Source of the DNA: Hyphomicrobiaceae bacterium
Lineage (GTDB): Bacteria; Pseudomonadota; Alphaproteobacteria; Rhizobiales; Xanthobacteraceae
Assembly: GCA_021324465.1 (NCBI GenBank)
Contig: JAJPJB010000042.1
Span: forward strand, 1-64,000
DNA length: 64,000 nucleotides
Direction: 5' to 3'
A program made the translations under genes and the position numbers. The notes below the pieces were generated by a model. That model ran no database searches, was not told where the DNA came from, and was given only the letters and a program-made list of their open reading frames with translations. Below are positions 9,302 to 17,877 of the stretch, piece by piece (the stretch's first letter is position 1; the number at the start of each line of letters is the position of its first letter).

Positions 9302-9720
9302 ATCAGGCAAATGGGTTGCAAAAAATTCGTTGATGGAGCACGGGGGCGCTCTGCCTGCGCGCCCGGAACACGCCGCCGCCGATCGAAACACGCCGCTTGC
9401 TGAACGCGGTTCCGCAATTGGTGCGGAAGGACCTTTGCACGGAGGCCCTTTCGCTCTTTTGGGGTGCCAACTTCGCTCCGCTTCGCAGGCGGCTTTGCAT
9501 TGCACAATTAATGGATGGCTGCACCTACACCGGAATGTGAAGGCGAGCGGACATGCAGCCGGCGTTTCCGCGCGTGCAGTCGCGCCGACTTGATGCCATG
9601 ATGTGGCGCAGACAGAGCTCGGGCGTGTTGCGGCCTTTCCCGCAAGCAAGCTGGCCGCAAGCAAGCGGCCCGAACCGAACGGTTCAGGACCCATTCTAGC
9701 CATGGGTCGGGAGGAGCAGC
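9302..9720. other. Non-coding stretch with inverted repeats before the DUF2189 gene
   Basis: No frame here has a plausible protein. A hairpin TTCCGC/GCGGAA lies at 9410-9428. A GAACCG-AA-CGGTTC inverted repeat lies at 9672-9685, and a GACCCAT/ATGGGTC inverted repeat with a 7-base loop at 9688-9708. The last one sits only two bases before a GGGAGGAG ribosome binding site, so it could be an operator or a structure that controls translation of the next gene. Confidence 0.4.
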
Positions 9721-10605
9721 ATGTCGCATGCACATATTCTCGTTGGCGCGAGTATGAGCCCGGCACAGCCGGTCGTCCGCGCGATCACGCCATCCGATCT
9801 GTACCGGGCACTCACCCGTGGCATCGATGATTTCCTCGCCATGCCGAGCCACGCGGTTTTCCTCTGCGTGATCTATCCGCTGCTCGGCATCTTTCTCATC
9901 GCATTCATGCTGAACACCGCGCTGCTGCCGCTGGCATTTCCGGTAGCCGCCGGCTTTGCACTTGTCGGACCGATCGCGGCAATCGGCCTTTATGAGCTGA
10001 GCCGCCGCCGGGAAGCAGGGCTTGAAAGCTCATCGCGGCACGCGCTTGACGTGCTGCACTCGCCTTCGCTTCCGGCGATCATTGCGCTCGGCATTTTGCT
10101 GATGACGATCTTTCTGGTTTGGATCGCGGTAGCCGAAGCCATTTATATCGCGAATTTCGGCTATCATGGACCCGATTCGCTGCGGCAATTCGTGCACGGC
10201 GTGCTGTTTACGCCGGCCGGCTGGACGATGACCGCGGTCGGCACCGCTGTTGGCTTCCTCTTCGCCGTCACCGTCCTCACCATCAGCGCGATCTCATTTC
10301 CGCTATTGCTTGATCGCGATGTCGGCGCCGCAATTGCGCTTGCCACCTCGATCCGCGTTGTCGCCAGAAGTCCGATGACCATGGCGCTGTGGGGCTTCAT
10401 CGTCGCGGCGCTCTTGGTCATCGGCTCGATCCCGTTCTTCGTGGGCCTGACCGTAGTGATGCCGGTGCTCGGTCATGCCACCTGGCATCTTTACCGCAGC
10501 GCGGTCGAGCCCGACCCCAACCCGCATCCGGATTATCGGCCGCAGCAACGCCCGCCGCGTTATGCGGCGGACTTCCCGGCCGCGCTGTTCCCGACCCGCC
10601 GCTAG
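9721..10605 (+). CDS. DUF2189-family integral membrane protein
   Basis: A 294-residue membrane protein of a family of unknown function (DUF2189). After a short soluble N-terminus with the pattern D-L-Y-R-A-L-T-R-G-I-D-D-F it has about six membrane segments: two near residues 45-90, one near 125, and the rest between 165 and 260. A proline-rich cytoplasmic tail follows (P-D-P-N-P-H-P-D-Y-R-P-Q-Q-R-P-P-R). A strong GGAGGAG site precedes the ATG. The gene stands alone, ends 17 bases before a clear hairpin terminator, and faces a small exported-protein gene. Function unknown; the family call comes from overall pattern. Confidence 0.7.
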   Translation: MSHAHILVGASMSPAQPVVRAITPSDLYRALTRGIDDFLAMPSHAVFLCVIYPLLGIFLIAFMLNTALLPLAFPVAAGFALVGPIAAIGLYELSRRREAGLESSSRHALDVLHSPSLPAIIALGILLMTIFLVWIAVAEAIYIANFGYHGPDSLRQFVHGVLFTPAGWTMTAVGTAVGFLFAVTVLTISAISFPLLLDRDVGAAIALATSIRVVARSPMTMALWGFIVAALLVIGSIPFFVGLTVVMPVLGHATWHLYRSAVEPDPNPHPDYRPQQRPPRYAADFPAALFPTRR

Positions 10606-10622
10606 CGGCGTCGCGCAGAGAG

Positions 10623-10651
10623 AACAGCGAGGCGAGCGTCGCCTCGCTGTT
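10623..10651 (+). terminator. Intrinsic terminator after the DUF2189 gene
   Basis: A perfect 13-base-pair stem (AACAGCGAGGCGA paired with its complement) closes a GCG loop and is followed by TCTTT. It lies 17 bases past the plus-strand stop and about 25 bases past the stop of the opposing small gene, so it may serve both directions. Confidence 0.8.
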
Positions 10652-10675
10652 TCTTTGCCCGCACCGATCTCAGCC

Positions 10676-10885
10676 TTACCAATTGTAGATATTCTGGTTG
10701 TAGCCGATGCTGCCGCCGCCGGTGAGCGACGGATCGTCGGAATTGATGGATCCCTTTCCCTGGGGAGCCATGTTGAAGAGCCGAGGACTGCGTTGATGGC
10801 TCACGCTTGATTTGGCCGACGCCGGGACCGCAAATACGGGCGCCGTAATCGCGGCGGCTAGAACAGCAGCTAAGACGCGCTTCAT
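10676..10885 (-). CDS. Small exported protein of unknown function
   Basis: A 69-residue protein. The ATG at 10883-10885 follows an AGGAGAAGCTC ribosome binding site. Residues 1-24 are a classic Sec signal peptide (M-K-R-V, a hydrophobic alanine-rich core, cleavage likely after P-A-S-A). The mature part is about 45 residues, polar, without cysteine, rich in S, N and G, and ends in G-Y-N-Q-N-I-Y-N-W. Longer frames starting upstream (to 11042) lose the signal peptide position and lack a ribosome site. It is probably periplasmic or secreted. No family recognised. It converges on the DUF2189 gene and shares the terminator region. Confidence 0.65.
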   Translation of the reverse strand: MKRVLAAVLAAAITAPVFAVPASAKSSVSHQRSPRLFNMAPQGKGSINSDDPSLTGGGSIGYNQNIYNW

Positions 10886-11040
10886 GAGCTTCTCCTGCGG
10901 CCCCCGCCCGCCGAACGCTATAACCGTCCGTTCCGCGCCAAATTCCATCACGGCTCGGTGAGCCGTCGCGCAGGCCGCATTTGTCATTGGCCGCCAAATC
11001 CTTATCATGCGAATGGGCAAATTTTTCGAAATGTTCTTGC

Positions 11041-12600
11041 ATGCTCAGCCTTGGTCAAAGCTTTGTTGGAAGCGTCGCCCGCGACCCTAAGGCGCTCGCT
11101 ATCGCCGATGGCGCCCTGCACCTAAGCTACGAGGAATGGTACCGGCGCATTTCGGCGCTGGTGGCGGGCTTCGATGCGCTCGGGCTTCGTCAAGGCGAGC
11201 ATGTTGTCACCGTGCTGCAGAACCGCTGGGAAGCGGCGACACTGCACTGGGCCTGCCAATTCGCCGGCCTCATCGTCACGCCGGTGAACTGGCGCTCGAC
11301 GGCCCAGGAGCTCGATTTCTATCTCGAGGATGCCGAAGCCAAGGCTGTCGTGTACGAGGAGGTTTCGGCGGCTGCGGTTGCCGCGTCTGCACGCGCGCAA
11401 GAGATCACGCGTGTTGCACTCGATGTCGCTCGACCTTCCGACGTCGCCTTCGCCGCACTCGTCGAGCGCGAAGCGCCCGGCGCCGTGCCGCGCGTTGATG
11501 CCGAAGCCTGCTCGGTCATGCTGTATACGTCGGGTACCACGGCACGGCCGAAAGGCGTGCCGCGACGCCAGCGCGCCGAGCGCGCCGCGGCGCTGGCTCA
11601 TGTCGCGCAAAATCTCTACGCGCGTGGCGAGCGCACGCTCGGCGTAATGCCGCTTTATCACACAATGGGCGTGCGCTCGCTGCTCGCTATGTCGCTTATC
11701 GGCGGCGCGTTTGTCTGCCTGCGCCGCTTTGATGCCGGCGAGGCGTTGCGCGTCATTGCGACCGAGCGCATTACAAACCTCTATCTGGTGCCGACGCTCT
11801 ATCATGACCTCATTCATCATCCGCAATTCGGCAGTACGAATGTCAGCACGGTGCGAAAGCTCGGCTTTGCCGGCGCGCCGATGACCCACGGCCTGCTGCA
11901 GAAATTGCAGGCCGCGTTTAGGCCGGAATTGTTTGTCAATCACTATGGCTCTTCCGAAATCTATACCTTCACCATCGACCAGAACGCGCCGGCCAAGCCG
12001 GGCTCGGCCGGCCGCGCCGGCATCAATCAGATGGTGCGAGTGGTGAAGCTCGGCGCCAAATCGGTCGATGACATCGCCGCCGTTGGCGAGGAAGGCGAGA
12101 TCGTCGCCCTCCTGGCTGGCGATGAATCCTTCGACGGCTATTGGCGGCGGCCGGATGCCGACGCCAAGGCACTGCGTCAAGGCTGGTATTTCACCGGCGA
12201 TACCGGCTTTATCGATCGAGACGGCGATTTGTTCGTCAGCGGCCGCGTCGATGACATGATCATCACCGGCGGCGAGAACGTCTCGCCGGTGGAGATCGAA
12301 TCCTGCCTGTCCCTGCACACGGCCGTGTCGGAGGTCGCTGTCATCGGGCTGCCGGACGAGCGCTGGGGCAAGATCGTCGCCGCCTTTATCAAGCGGCGCG
12401 GCCCGGTGACGCCCGACGAGCTTGACGAATTCTGCCGCAATTCGGGACTAGCCGCATTCAAACGTCCGCGCCGCTACGTCTTCGTCGAAGACATTCCGAA
12501 ATCGCCGGTCGGCAAGCTCTTGCGCCGGAAGCTCGTGGCCGGCGAATACACCATTGAGACCGCCGCGCCAGTTTCACGCCATCAGGGTAACGCAGCATGA
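11041..12600 (+). CDS. Class I adenylate-forming acyl/aryl-CoA ligase
   Basis: A 519-residue ANL-superfamily enzyme that would activate a carboxylic acid with ATP and join it to CoA. The phosphate loop is L-Y-T-S-G-T-T-A-R-P-K-G; note Ala where most members have Gly (T-T-G-x-P-K). Further motifs are N-H-Y-G-S-S-E-I-Y (A5), Y-F-T-G-D-T-G-F (A7), G-R-V-D-D-M-I-I-T-G-G-E-N (A8) and the catalytic lysine in S-P-V-G-K-L-L-R-R-K. The ATG at 11041 was preferred over an in-frame start at 10981 because the upstream 20 residues do not look like the family. It overlaps the enoyl-CoA hydratase by 4 bases. Substrate unknown; context suggests an aromatic or branched acid. Confidence 0.85.
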   Translation: MLSLGQSFVGSVARDPKALAIADGALHLSYEEWYRRISALVAGFDALGLRQGEHVVTVLQNRWEAATLHWACQFAGLIVTPVNWRSTAQELDFYLEDAEAKAVVYEEVSAAAVAASARAQEITRVALDVARPSDVAFAALVEREAPGAVPRVDAEACSVMLYTSGTTARPKGVPRRQRAERAAALAHVAQNLYARGERTLGVMPLYHTMGVRSLLAMSLIGGAFVCLRRFDAGEALRVIATERITNLYLVPTLYHDLIHHPQFGSTNVSTVRKLGFAGAPMTHGLLQKLQAAFRPELFVNHYGSSEIYTFTIDQNAPAKPGSAGRAGINQMVRVVKLGAKSVDDIAAVGEEGEIVALLAGDESFDGYWRRPDADAKALRQGWYFTGDTGFIDRDGDLFVSGRVDDMIITGGENVSPVEIESCLSLHTAVSEVAVIGLPDERWGKIVAAFIKRRGPVTPDELDEFCRNSGLAAFKRPRRYVFVEDIPKSPVGKLLRRKLVAGEYTIETAAPVSRHQGNAA

Positions 12601-13394
12601 TTGTGTTTGCCGATCCGCGCTTGCAGAAGCTCGATGGATTTCGTGTCGAAATCGATCCCGAGCGCGAGCGCGCCGACATCGTGCTGGACCGCCCGCCGCT
12701 CAATGTCATTGAGATGGGCCAGCGCGATCAGCTGCGCCTTGTTTTCGAGACCCTCGACGAGGACGAACGGGTACGCGTGATCGTGCTACGCGCGGTCGGC
12801 GAGCATTTTTCATCCGGCGGGAACATTGCGGGATTTCTGCGGGCTTCTCCCGAGCACGTGTCGAAACTTGCGTGGAATATCGGGGCGCCGGCGCGCTGCG
12901 CGAAGCCGGTGATCGCCGCCAATCGCGGCTATTGCTTCGGCGTCGGTTTTGAGATTTCGCTCGCCTGCGATTTCCGCCTCGCGTCCGAAACCTGCCTCTA
13001 TGCTTTGCCCGAACAGCGGCTCGGCCAAATTCCGGGATCGGGCGGCTCGGCGCGGCTGCAAAAGATCATCGGCATCACCCGTACCAAGGACATCGTGATG
13101 CGCTCGAAACGCATTCCGGCGAAGCAGGCCTATGACTGGGGCATCGCCACCGAGTGCGTGCCCGATGACAAGCTCGAAGCGGCGACCGACACGCTGGTCG
13201 AGGAATTGCGCACGTTCTCGCCGCTGGCGCAGCGCACTGCGAAGACGCTGCTCAACGAGACCGAAGACACCAATCTCGAAGCCGCGATCGAGCTCGAGGG
13301 TCACTGCTATAGCCGATTGCGGCAGTCCGACGATTTTCGCGAGGGTGTCGAAGCTTTCCACGCCAAGCGCAAGGCGCAGTTTCGCGGCACCTGA
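12597..13394 (+). CDS. Enoyl-CoA hydratase/isomerase family protein
   Basis: A 265-residue crotonase-fold protein translated from an ATG overlapping the ligase stop. The oxyanion-hole segment is H-F-S-S-G-G-N-I-A-G-F. The positions matching the two catalytic glutamates of hydratases are both filled: G-V-G-F-E-I-S-L-A-C-D-F-R and L-P-E-Q-R-L-G-Q-I-P-G-S-G-G. It is therefore likely an active hydratase, isomerase or ring hydrolase acting on the CoA thioester made by its upstream neighbour. The first 20 residues (F-A-D-P-R-L-Q-K-L) form a small N-terminal extension. The exact substrate cannot be told. Confidence 0.85.
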   Translation: MIVFADPRLQKLDGFRVEIDPERERADIVLDRPPLNVIEMGQRDQLRLVFETLDEDERVRVIVLRAVGEHFSSGGNIAGFLRASPEHVSKLAWNIGAPARCAKPVIAANRGYCFGVGFEISLACDFRLASETCLYALPEQRLGQIPGSGGSARLQKIIGITRTKDIVMRSKRIPAKQAYDWGIATECVPDDKLEAATDTLVEELRTFSPLAQRTAKTLLNETEDTNLEAAIELEGHCYSRLRQSDDFREGVEAFHAKRKAQFRGT

Positions 13395-13504
13395 TGCCGC
13401 ACAGCGATAACACAGGGCTGACAAACGGCCGGGGAGGACGTCACGTGATCTAAAAATACATGCACGCCGCTTGCAAGGAATTCGGCGTGCTTGGGGAGGG
13501 TAAA

Positions 13505-14767
13505 ATGCGCAATGTAAGCCTTTGGTTGAAGGCGCCGGCGGCGCTTCTTGTTGCTGTCCTTTTGCCTCTGTCGCCGGCGATGGCCGCCGATCCGATCAGA
13601 ATAGGGACGAGCCTCGCGCTCACCGGCGGCGTAGCGCCGATCGGCAAGCAGATATTGGCGGCGCTGCAGATCTGGCGCGATGACGTCAACGCCAAGGGCG
13701 GCTTGTTGGGGCGGCCGATTGAGCTTGTGTTTTACGATGATCAGAGCAATCCGGCCAATGTGCCGCAGCTCTACACCAAATTGATCGACGTGGATAAAGT
13801 CGATCTGCTGATCGGCCCCTATGCGACCAACATGGTCGCGCCGGCTATTCCGGTCCTCATGCAGTACAGGAAAACCACCATCGGCATTCTCGCCAATGCC
13901 GCCAACAGCAAGCTGCATTACGACCAATATTTCTCCATGCTGCCGACCGGGCCCGAGCCGCAAAAATCCTTTGCACTGGGCTTTTTTCAGCTCGCAGCCG
14001 CAGCCAAGCCGCGGCCGAAGACGGTGGCGATCGTCGCGGCGGATGCCGAATTCGCCCAGAACGCCGCCGATGGCGCGCGTCAGGTGATCAAGGAGATGGG
14101 TGGCTTCGATCTCGTCGCCGACCAAAAATATCCGCCATCGACGACCGACTACGGGCCGGTCATGCGTGCAGTGCAAGCGCTCAATCCCGATATCGTCTAC
14201 GTTGCGGCCTATCCGCCGGATTCAGTCGGTATCGTGCGCGCAGCGAATGAAATCGGATTGACGCCCAAAATGTTCGGCGGCGCGCTCATCGGGCTGTTGG
14301 TCACGCCAATCAAAGTGCAGCTTGGGCCATTGATGAATGGCATCATCAACAACGAGGTATTTTTGCCGGCGGCGTCTTTGAATTTTCCGGGCACGCGCGA
14401 GGTGATGGCGAAATATCAGGCCATGGCGCCGAGCGCGGGCATCGACCCGATCGGACCGGCCTTTCCACCGCTCGGCTATGCAGCCGGTCAGGTTCTGGCC
14501 CAGGCCGTCGAAGGCACCAAGAGCCTCGATCAGGTCAAGCTCGCCGCCTATATGCGCAGCCACGATTTTTCGACTGTCGTCGGCGACATCAAATTCGGCA
14601 AGGACGGCGAATGGGCCAAGTCGCGGGTATTCTTCACGCAGTTCCAGCATGTCGCGCCGAACTCGCTCGAGCAGTTCAAAGCGAACAGCCACGAAGTCAT
14701 CATTTGGCCGAATGAATATAAGACCGGCGAGATGATCTTTCCCTATGCCGCGGCCAAAAAGCCTTGA
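13505..14767 (+). CDS. ABC-type solute-binding protein (Leu/amino-acid-binding family)
   Basis: A 420-residue periplasmic binding protein of the type I (Peripla_BP_6/LivJ) family. The ATG at 13505 follows a strong GGGGAGGG site; the frame continues upstream, but only this start gives an immediate signal peptide (residues 1-27, ending in S-P-A-M-A). Mature features are I-R-I-G-T-S-L-A-L-T-G-G, D-D-Q-S-N-P-A-N-V-P and L-L-I-G-P-Y-A-T-N. Members in catabolic clusters often bind aromatic or short-chain acids. No permease or ATPase gene for this transporter is nearby, so it must work with components encoded elsewhere. It sits between the CoA-pathway genes and the FAH gene, which implies it delivers the pathway's substrate. 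Confidence 0.85.
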   Translation: MRNVSLWLKAPAALLVAVLLPLSPAMAADPIRIGTSLALTGGVAPIGKQILAALQIWRDDVNAKGGLLGRPIELVFYDDQSNPANVPQLYTKLIDVDKVDLLIGPYATNMVAPAIPVLMQYRKTTIGILANAANSKLHYDQYFSMLPTGPEPQKSFALGFFQLAAAAKPRPKTVAIVAADAEFAQNAADGARQVIKEMGGFDLVADQKYPPSTTDYGPVMRAVQALNPDIVYVAAYPPDSVGIVRAANEIGLTPKMFGGALIGLLVTPIKVQLGPLMNGIINNEVFLPAASLNFPGTREVMAKYQAMAPSAGIDPIGPAFPPLGYAAGQVLAQAVEGTKSLDQVKLAAYMRSHDFSTVVGDIKFGKDGEWAKSRVFFTQFQHVAPNSLEQFKANSHEVIIWPNEYKTGEMIFPYAAAKKP

Positions 14768-14786
14768 GCGATCCGATGAGCGGTGC

Positions 14787-15770
14787 ATGAACGGAAGCGT
14801 CTTTAAGCTCGCCACTTTGGCAAAGCCCGGCGGCAAAGCCTTTGTCGCCATCGTGTTTGGCGATGAGGCGATCGACCTGAATGCGGCGCACGCGGCCTAT
14901 CGCGCTGCGGGCGGCAAGGGCGCGCTCAGTGCGAGCAAAAGCATGCTCGGCCTATTGGAGGACTGGGACGCCAACTTTGCCGTGCTGCAGGAAATCGTCT
15001 TTTTTCTTGAAAAGGAGAGCTTGCGGCCGGGCGCCGCCCCGCTCGGAAGCCTTCAGGCCCGGCCGCCGGTCGGCCGCCCCGGCAAGATGTTGTACGCCGC
15101 GCAGAATTTTCGGGAGCACGTGGACGAGATGATCCGCGCCGGGATGTCGCCCGCGAGCGGACCCAAATTCACGGGCGAGAAATCGACCACGCGGCCGTAT
15201 CTATTCCTCAAGGCGCCGAGCACGCTGGCCGGTGCCTATGACGACATCGAAATCCCGCCGGGCATGGCCAAGATCGATTGGGAGGCGGAGATTGCGCTGG
15301 CGATCGGCAAGCGCGGCAAGCGCATCAAAGCCGAACAAGCGCTGGCTCATGTCGCGGGCTTCATGACCACCAATGACGTATCTTGCCGCGACATGCAAAT
15401 CCGCGCCGATCGGCCGGCGCTGCGCTCGGATTGGCTCGGCGGCAAGAGCCATGACAAATTCGCGCCGATGGGCCCGTTCCTGGTGCCGCGGGCGTTCGTG
15501 CCCGACCACATGAATTTATTCATTCGTCTGACCGTGAACGGTGAAGTCAAGCAGAACGGCAATACCTCGCAATTCATTTTCACCCCGGAGGAACAGATCG
15601 AGTACGCGTCCAACATTCTCACGCTAGAACCGGGTGATATTTTCAGCTGCGGCACCTGTGGCGGCGTTGGCCAGGGCACCAACGCCTTCCTCAAGGCCGG
15701 CGACGTTATGGAGACCGAGATTGAATCGCTCGGCCGGATGCGCAACCGGTTCGTCGCCGAGGCCAACTAG
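14787..15770 (+). CDS. Fumarylacetoacetate hydrolase (FAH) family protein
   Basis: A 327-residue protein whose C-terminal two thirds match the FAH fold used by fumarylacetoacetases, acylpyruvases and oxo-acid hydratases. Motifs are L-Y-A-A-Q-N-F-R-E-H, the metal-binding D-W-E-A-E-I-A-L-A-I-G-K, the loop T-N-D-V-S-C-R-D-M-Q and the segment K-S-H-D-K-F-A-P-M-G-P-F-L. The ATG at 14787 lies 19 bases after the binding-protein stop. The N-terminal 90 residues are less typical. A Mg2+-dependent C-C hydrolase or tautomerase activity on a keto-acid intermediate is expected; the substrate is unknown. Confidence 0.85.
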   Translation: MNGSVFKLATLAKPGGKAFVAIVFGDEAIDLNAAHAAYRAAGGKGALSASKSMLGLLEDWDANFAVLQEIVFFLEKESLRPGAAPLGSLQARPPVGRPGKMLYAAQNFREHVDEMIRAGMSPASGPKFTGEKSTTRPYLFLKAPSTLAGAYDDIEIPPGMAKIDWEAEIALAIGKRGKRIKAEQALAHVAGFMTTNDVSCRDMQIRADRPALRSDWLGGKSHDKFAPMGPFLVPRAFVPDHMNLFIRLTVNGEVKQNGNTSQFIFTPEEQIEYASNILTLEPGDIFSCGTCGGVGQGTNAFLKAGDVMETEIESLGRMRNRFVAEAN

Positions 15771-15774
15771 GTCA

Positions 15775-16944
15775 ATGCTGCCGTCGCAACGCGCCCTGTT
15801 CGATATCCCGAGCGACGTCTGCTTTCTCAATGCGGCATCGTACAGTCCGTTGCCTCTGGCGACGCTCGAAGCCGGCAAGCGGGCGGTGACGCGCAAGGGC
15901 CGGCCGTGGCTGATCGATAACGACTTTGCGCAAGCGCAGTACCAGCGTGCGCGCAAAGCCGCCGCGGCCGTAATCAATGCCGATCCAGCCGATATCGCGC
16001 TTATTTCGTCGGTGGGCTACGGCGTCGCCACGGCCGGCAAAATCGTACCGGTGCCGCGCGGTGCGCGGGTTGTGGTGCTGCACGACGATCACTCGTCGCC
16101 GGTGCTCGAATGGCTGACGCGTGCGCGGGATGGCGCTTTCGCTGTGGAGACGGTACGCCCGGATGCCGATCATGATTGGACCAGTGCGATCCTGTCGGCC
16201 ATCGAGCGGCCGGGTGCCGCGCCGCTGGCCCTGGTCTCGATTTCCTCGGTGCATTGGGCCGACGGCGCCGTGCTCGATATGGCTGCGATCGCCGGCGCGG
16301 TCCGCAGGCAAGGCGCCGCATTCCTGATCGATGCCACTCAAGGCGCCGGCGTCATTGCGCTTGATGTGCGCGCGCTCGATCCGGATTTCGTCGTGTTCCC
16401 GACCTATAAGTGGCTGATCGGCCCCTACGGCCGAGCCTTTCTCTATGTTGCTAGGCGCCATCAGAATGGCATTCCGCTTGAGCAAACAAGCTATGGTCGG
16501 CGCGCGGTGCGCGCTGAACAGGATATCTACTTCACCGATACGGATTATGTGAACGATGCACGCCGCTTCGACATGGGCGAGCGCGATCATTTCATCTCCA
16601 TGGAAATGGCGGCGATTGGCATGGAGATGATGGTGCAATGGGGCTGTCGGGCAGTTGCGGAACGGGTGGGCTGCCTGACCGCACGTCTGGCGGAGGGTTT
16701 GCACCGCGAAGGAGTGTCGTTTCCGGACGCAAGTATGCGAGCGCCGCATATTTTGTGTTTAAGCTTTGGCGCGGCCGGCGTGCCGAAGGGGCTTGTCGAC
16801 CGGCTCGCGGCCGAGAAAATTTATGTGGCGCAGCGCCTCGGGCGGCTTCGCCTCAGCCCCCACGTCTATAACGACCGAAACGATGTCGATCGCTTCCTCG
16901 CGGCATTCAATAGGATCATGCCAGAATACGAGGGACTGCCGTAG
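15775..16944 (+). CDS. Class V aminotransferase-fold PLP enzyme
   Basis: A 389-residue fold-type I PLP enzyme of the class V group (isopenicillin-N epimerase, kynureninase and cysteine desulfurase relatives). The PLP-contacting aspartate is in F-L-I-D-A-T-Q-G-A-G-V, and the Schiff-base lysine is in F-P-T-Y-K-W-L-I-G-P-Y-G. The ATG at 15775 is 4 bases after the FAH stop; a longer in-frame extension lies inside that gene and is rejected. The active site lacks the catalytic-cysteine loop seen in desulfurases, so a transamination, racemisation or lyase role is more likely. Context places it in the same catabolic unit, perhaps removing an amino group before CoA activation. Confidence 0.8.
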   Translation: MLPSQRALFDIPSDVCFLNAASYSPLPLATLEAGKRAVTRKGRPWLIDNDFAQAQYQRARKAAAAVINADPADIALISSVGYGVATAGKIVPVPRGARVVVLHDDHSSPVLEWLTRARDGAFAVETVRPDADHDWTSAILSAIERPGAAPLALVSISSVHWADGAVLDMAAIAGAVRRQGAAFLIDATQGAGVIALDVRALDPDFVVFPTYKWLIGPYGRAFLYVARRHQNGIPLEQTSYGRRAVRAEQDIYFTDTDYVNDARRFDMGERDHFISMEMAAIGMEMMVQWGCRAVAERVGCLTARLAEGLHREGVSFPDASMRAPHILCLSFGAAGVPKGLVDRLAAEKIYVAQRLGRLRLSPHVYNDRNDVDRFLAAFNRIMPEYEGLP

Positions 16945-17019
16945 AACCATGACTGGAGAGGCGCTAAAATCGCGGCAACGACAGTCGCAACAATCCTTGG
17001 AAACGCGCCGAGGCAGGCC

Positions 17020-17820
17020 ATGAAGCTAACGCCGCAACAGCTCAAGGACTTCGACGAACAGGGCTACCTGTTTTTCCCGAACTGTTTCAGCGAGGAGGAA
17101 ATCGCTTTGTTGCGGAAGGACGCCGAAGCGATCCTCAAGCTCGATCGCAAGGAGGTGTGGCGTGAAAAATCGGGCGCCCCGCGCACTGCCTTTGCCGCAC
17201 ATACGTTCAACGAGACATTCCGGCTGATGGCACATCATCCGCGGCTGGTCGAGCCGCTGCGCCAAGTGTTCGGCGAGGACGTCTACGTTCACCAGTTCAA
17301 GCTCAATGCCAAAGCGGCCTTCGAGGGCGACGTGTGGCAGTGGCATCAGGATTACGGCACCTGGGCGCGCGACGACGGGATGCCTGAGCCACGCGCGATG
17401 AACATCGCGATCTTTCTCGACGAGGTGATGCCGATCAACGGCGCGCTGATGCTAATCCCGAAAAGCCACAAGCAAGGCGTGCTCGCGGCCGGCCACGACA
17501 CCCTGACCACATCCTACCCGCTCTGGACACTGGACAAGGAGACCGTCACCCGGCTCGCCGCCGAAGGCGGCATCGTCGCGCCGACCGGCAAACCAGGCTC
17601 GGTCCTGATGTTTCACGGCAATCTGGTGCACGCCTCGCCGCCGAACATCACGCCGTTCCCGCGCAAGATCGTCTACCTGACGCTGTGCGCCGTCTCCAAC
17701 CACATTACCAAATTCACGCGCCCCGAATGGATCGCGCATCGCGATTTCACGCCGATTGTGCCGGTCGCCGATGACGCGCTGCTGTGCTACGCGCGTGCAC
17801 ATCGCGTTGCGGCGGAGTGA
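17020..17820 (+). CDS. Phytanoyl-CoA dioxygenase (PhyH/EctD-like) family oxygenase
   Basis: A 266-residue Fe(II)/2-oxoglutarate oxygenase. The iron ligands are visible: H-x-D in W-Q-W-H-Q-D-Y-G-T-W and the distal His in G-N-L-V-H-A-S-P-P-N; the 2-oxoglutarate arginine is in P-F-P-R-K-I-V-Y. The segment from W-Q-W-H-Q-D to N-G-A-L-M-L-I-P-K-S-H-K resembles ectoine hydroxylase more than human phytanoyl-CoA hydroxylase, but no ectoine genes are nearby. It could hydroxylate a free amino acid or an acyl-CoA. It follows the PLP enzyme by 75 bases and precedes the COG4091-type gene by 57 bases, on the same strand. Confidence 0.8.
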   Translation: MKLTPQQLKDFDEQGYLFFPNCFSEEEIALLRKDAEAILKLDRKEVWREKSGAPRTAFAAHTFNETFRLMAHHPRLVEPLRQVFGEDVYVHQFKLNAKAAFEGDVWQWHQDYGTWARDDGMPEPRAMNIAIFLDEVMPINGALMLIPKSHKQGVLAAGHDTLTTSYPLWTLDKETVTRLAAEGGIVAPTGKPGSVLMFHGNLVHASPPNITPFPRKIVYLTLCAVSNHITKFTRPEWIAHRDFTPIVPVADDALLCYARAHRVAAE

Positions 17821-17877
17821 AGGCAGCAAAGAGGATTTGCCTCAGCGATAGTCGCCGGCCGACGTCACGAGGACAGC

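Noticed and set aside
9330-9593. 87-codon plus-strand frame in the gap before the DUF2189 gene
   Set aside because: No ribosome site, no recognisable features, composition of random high-GC DNA.
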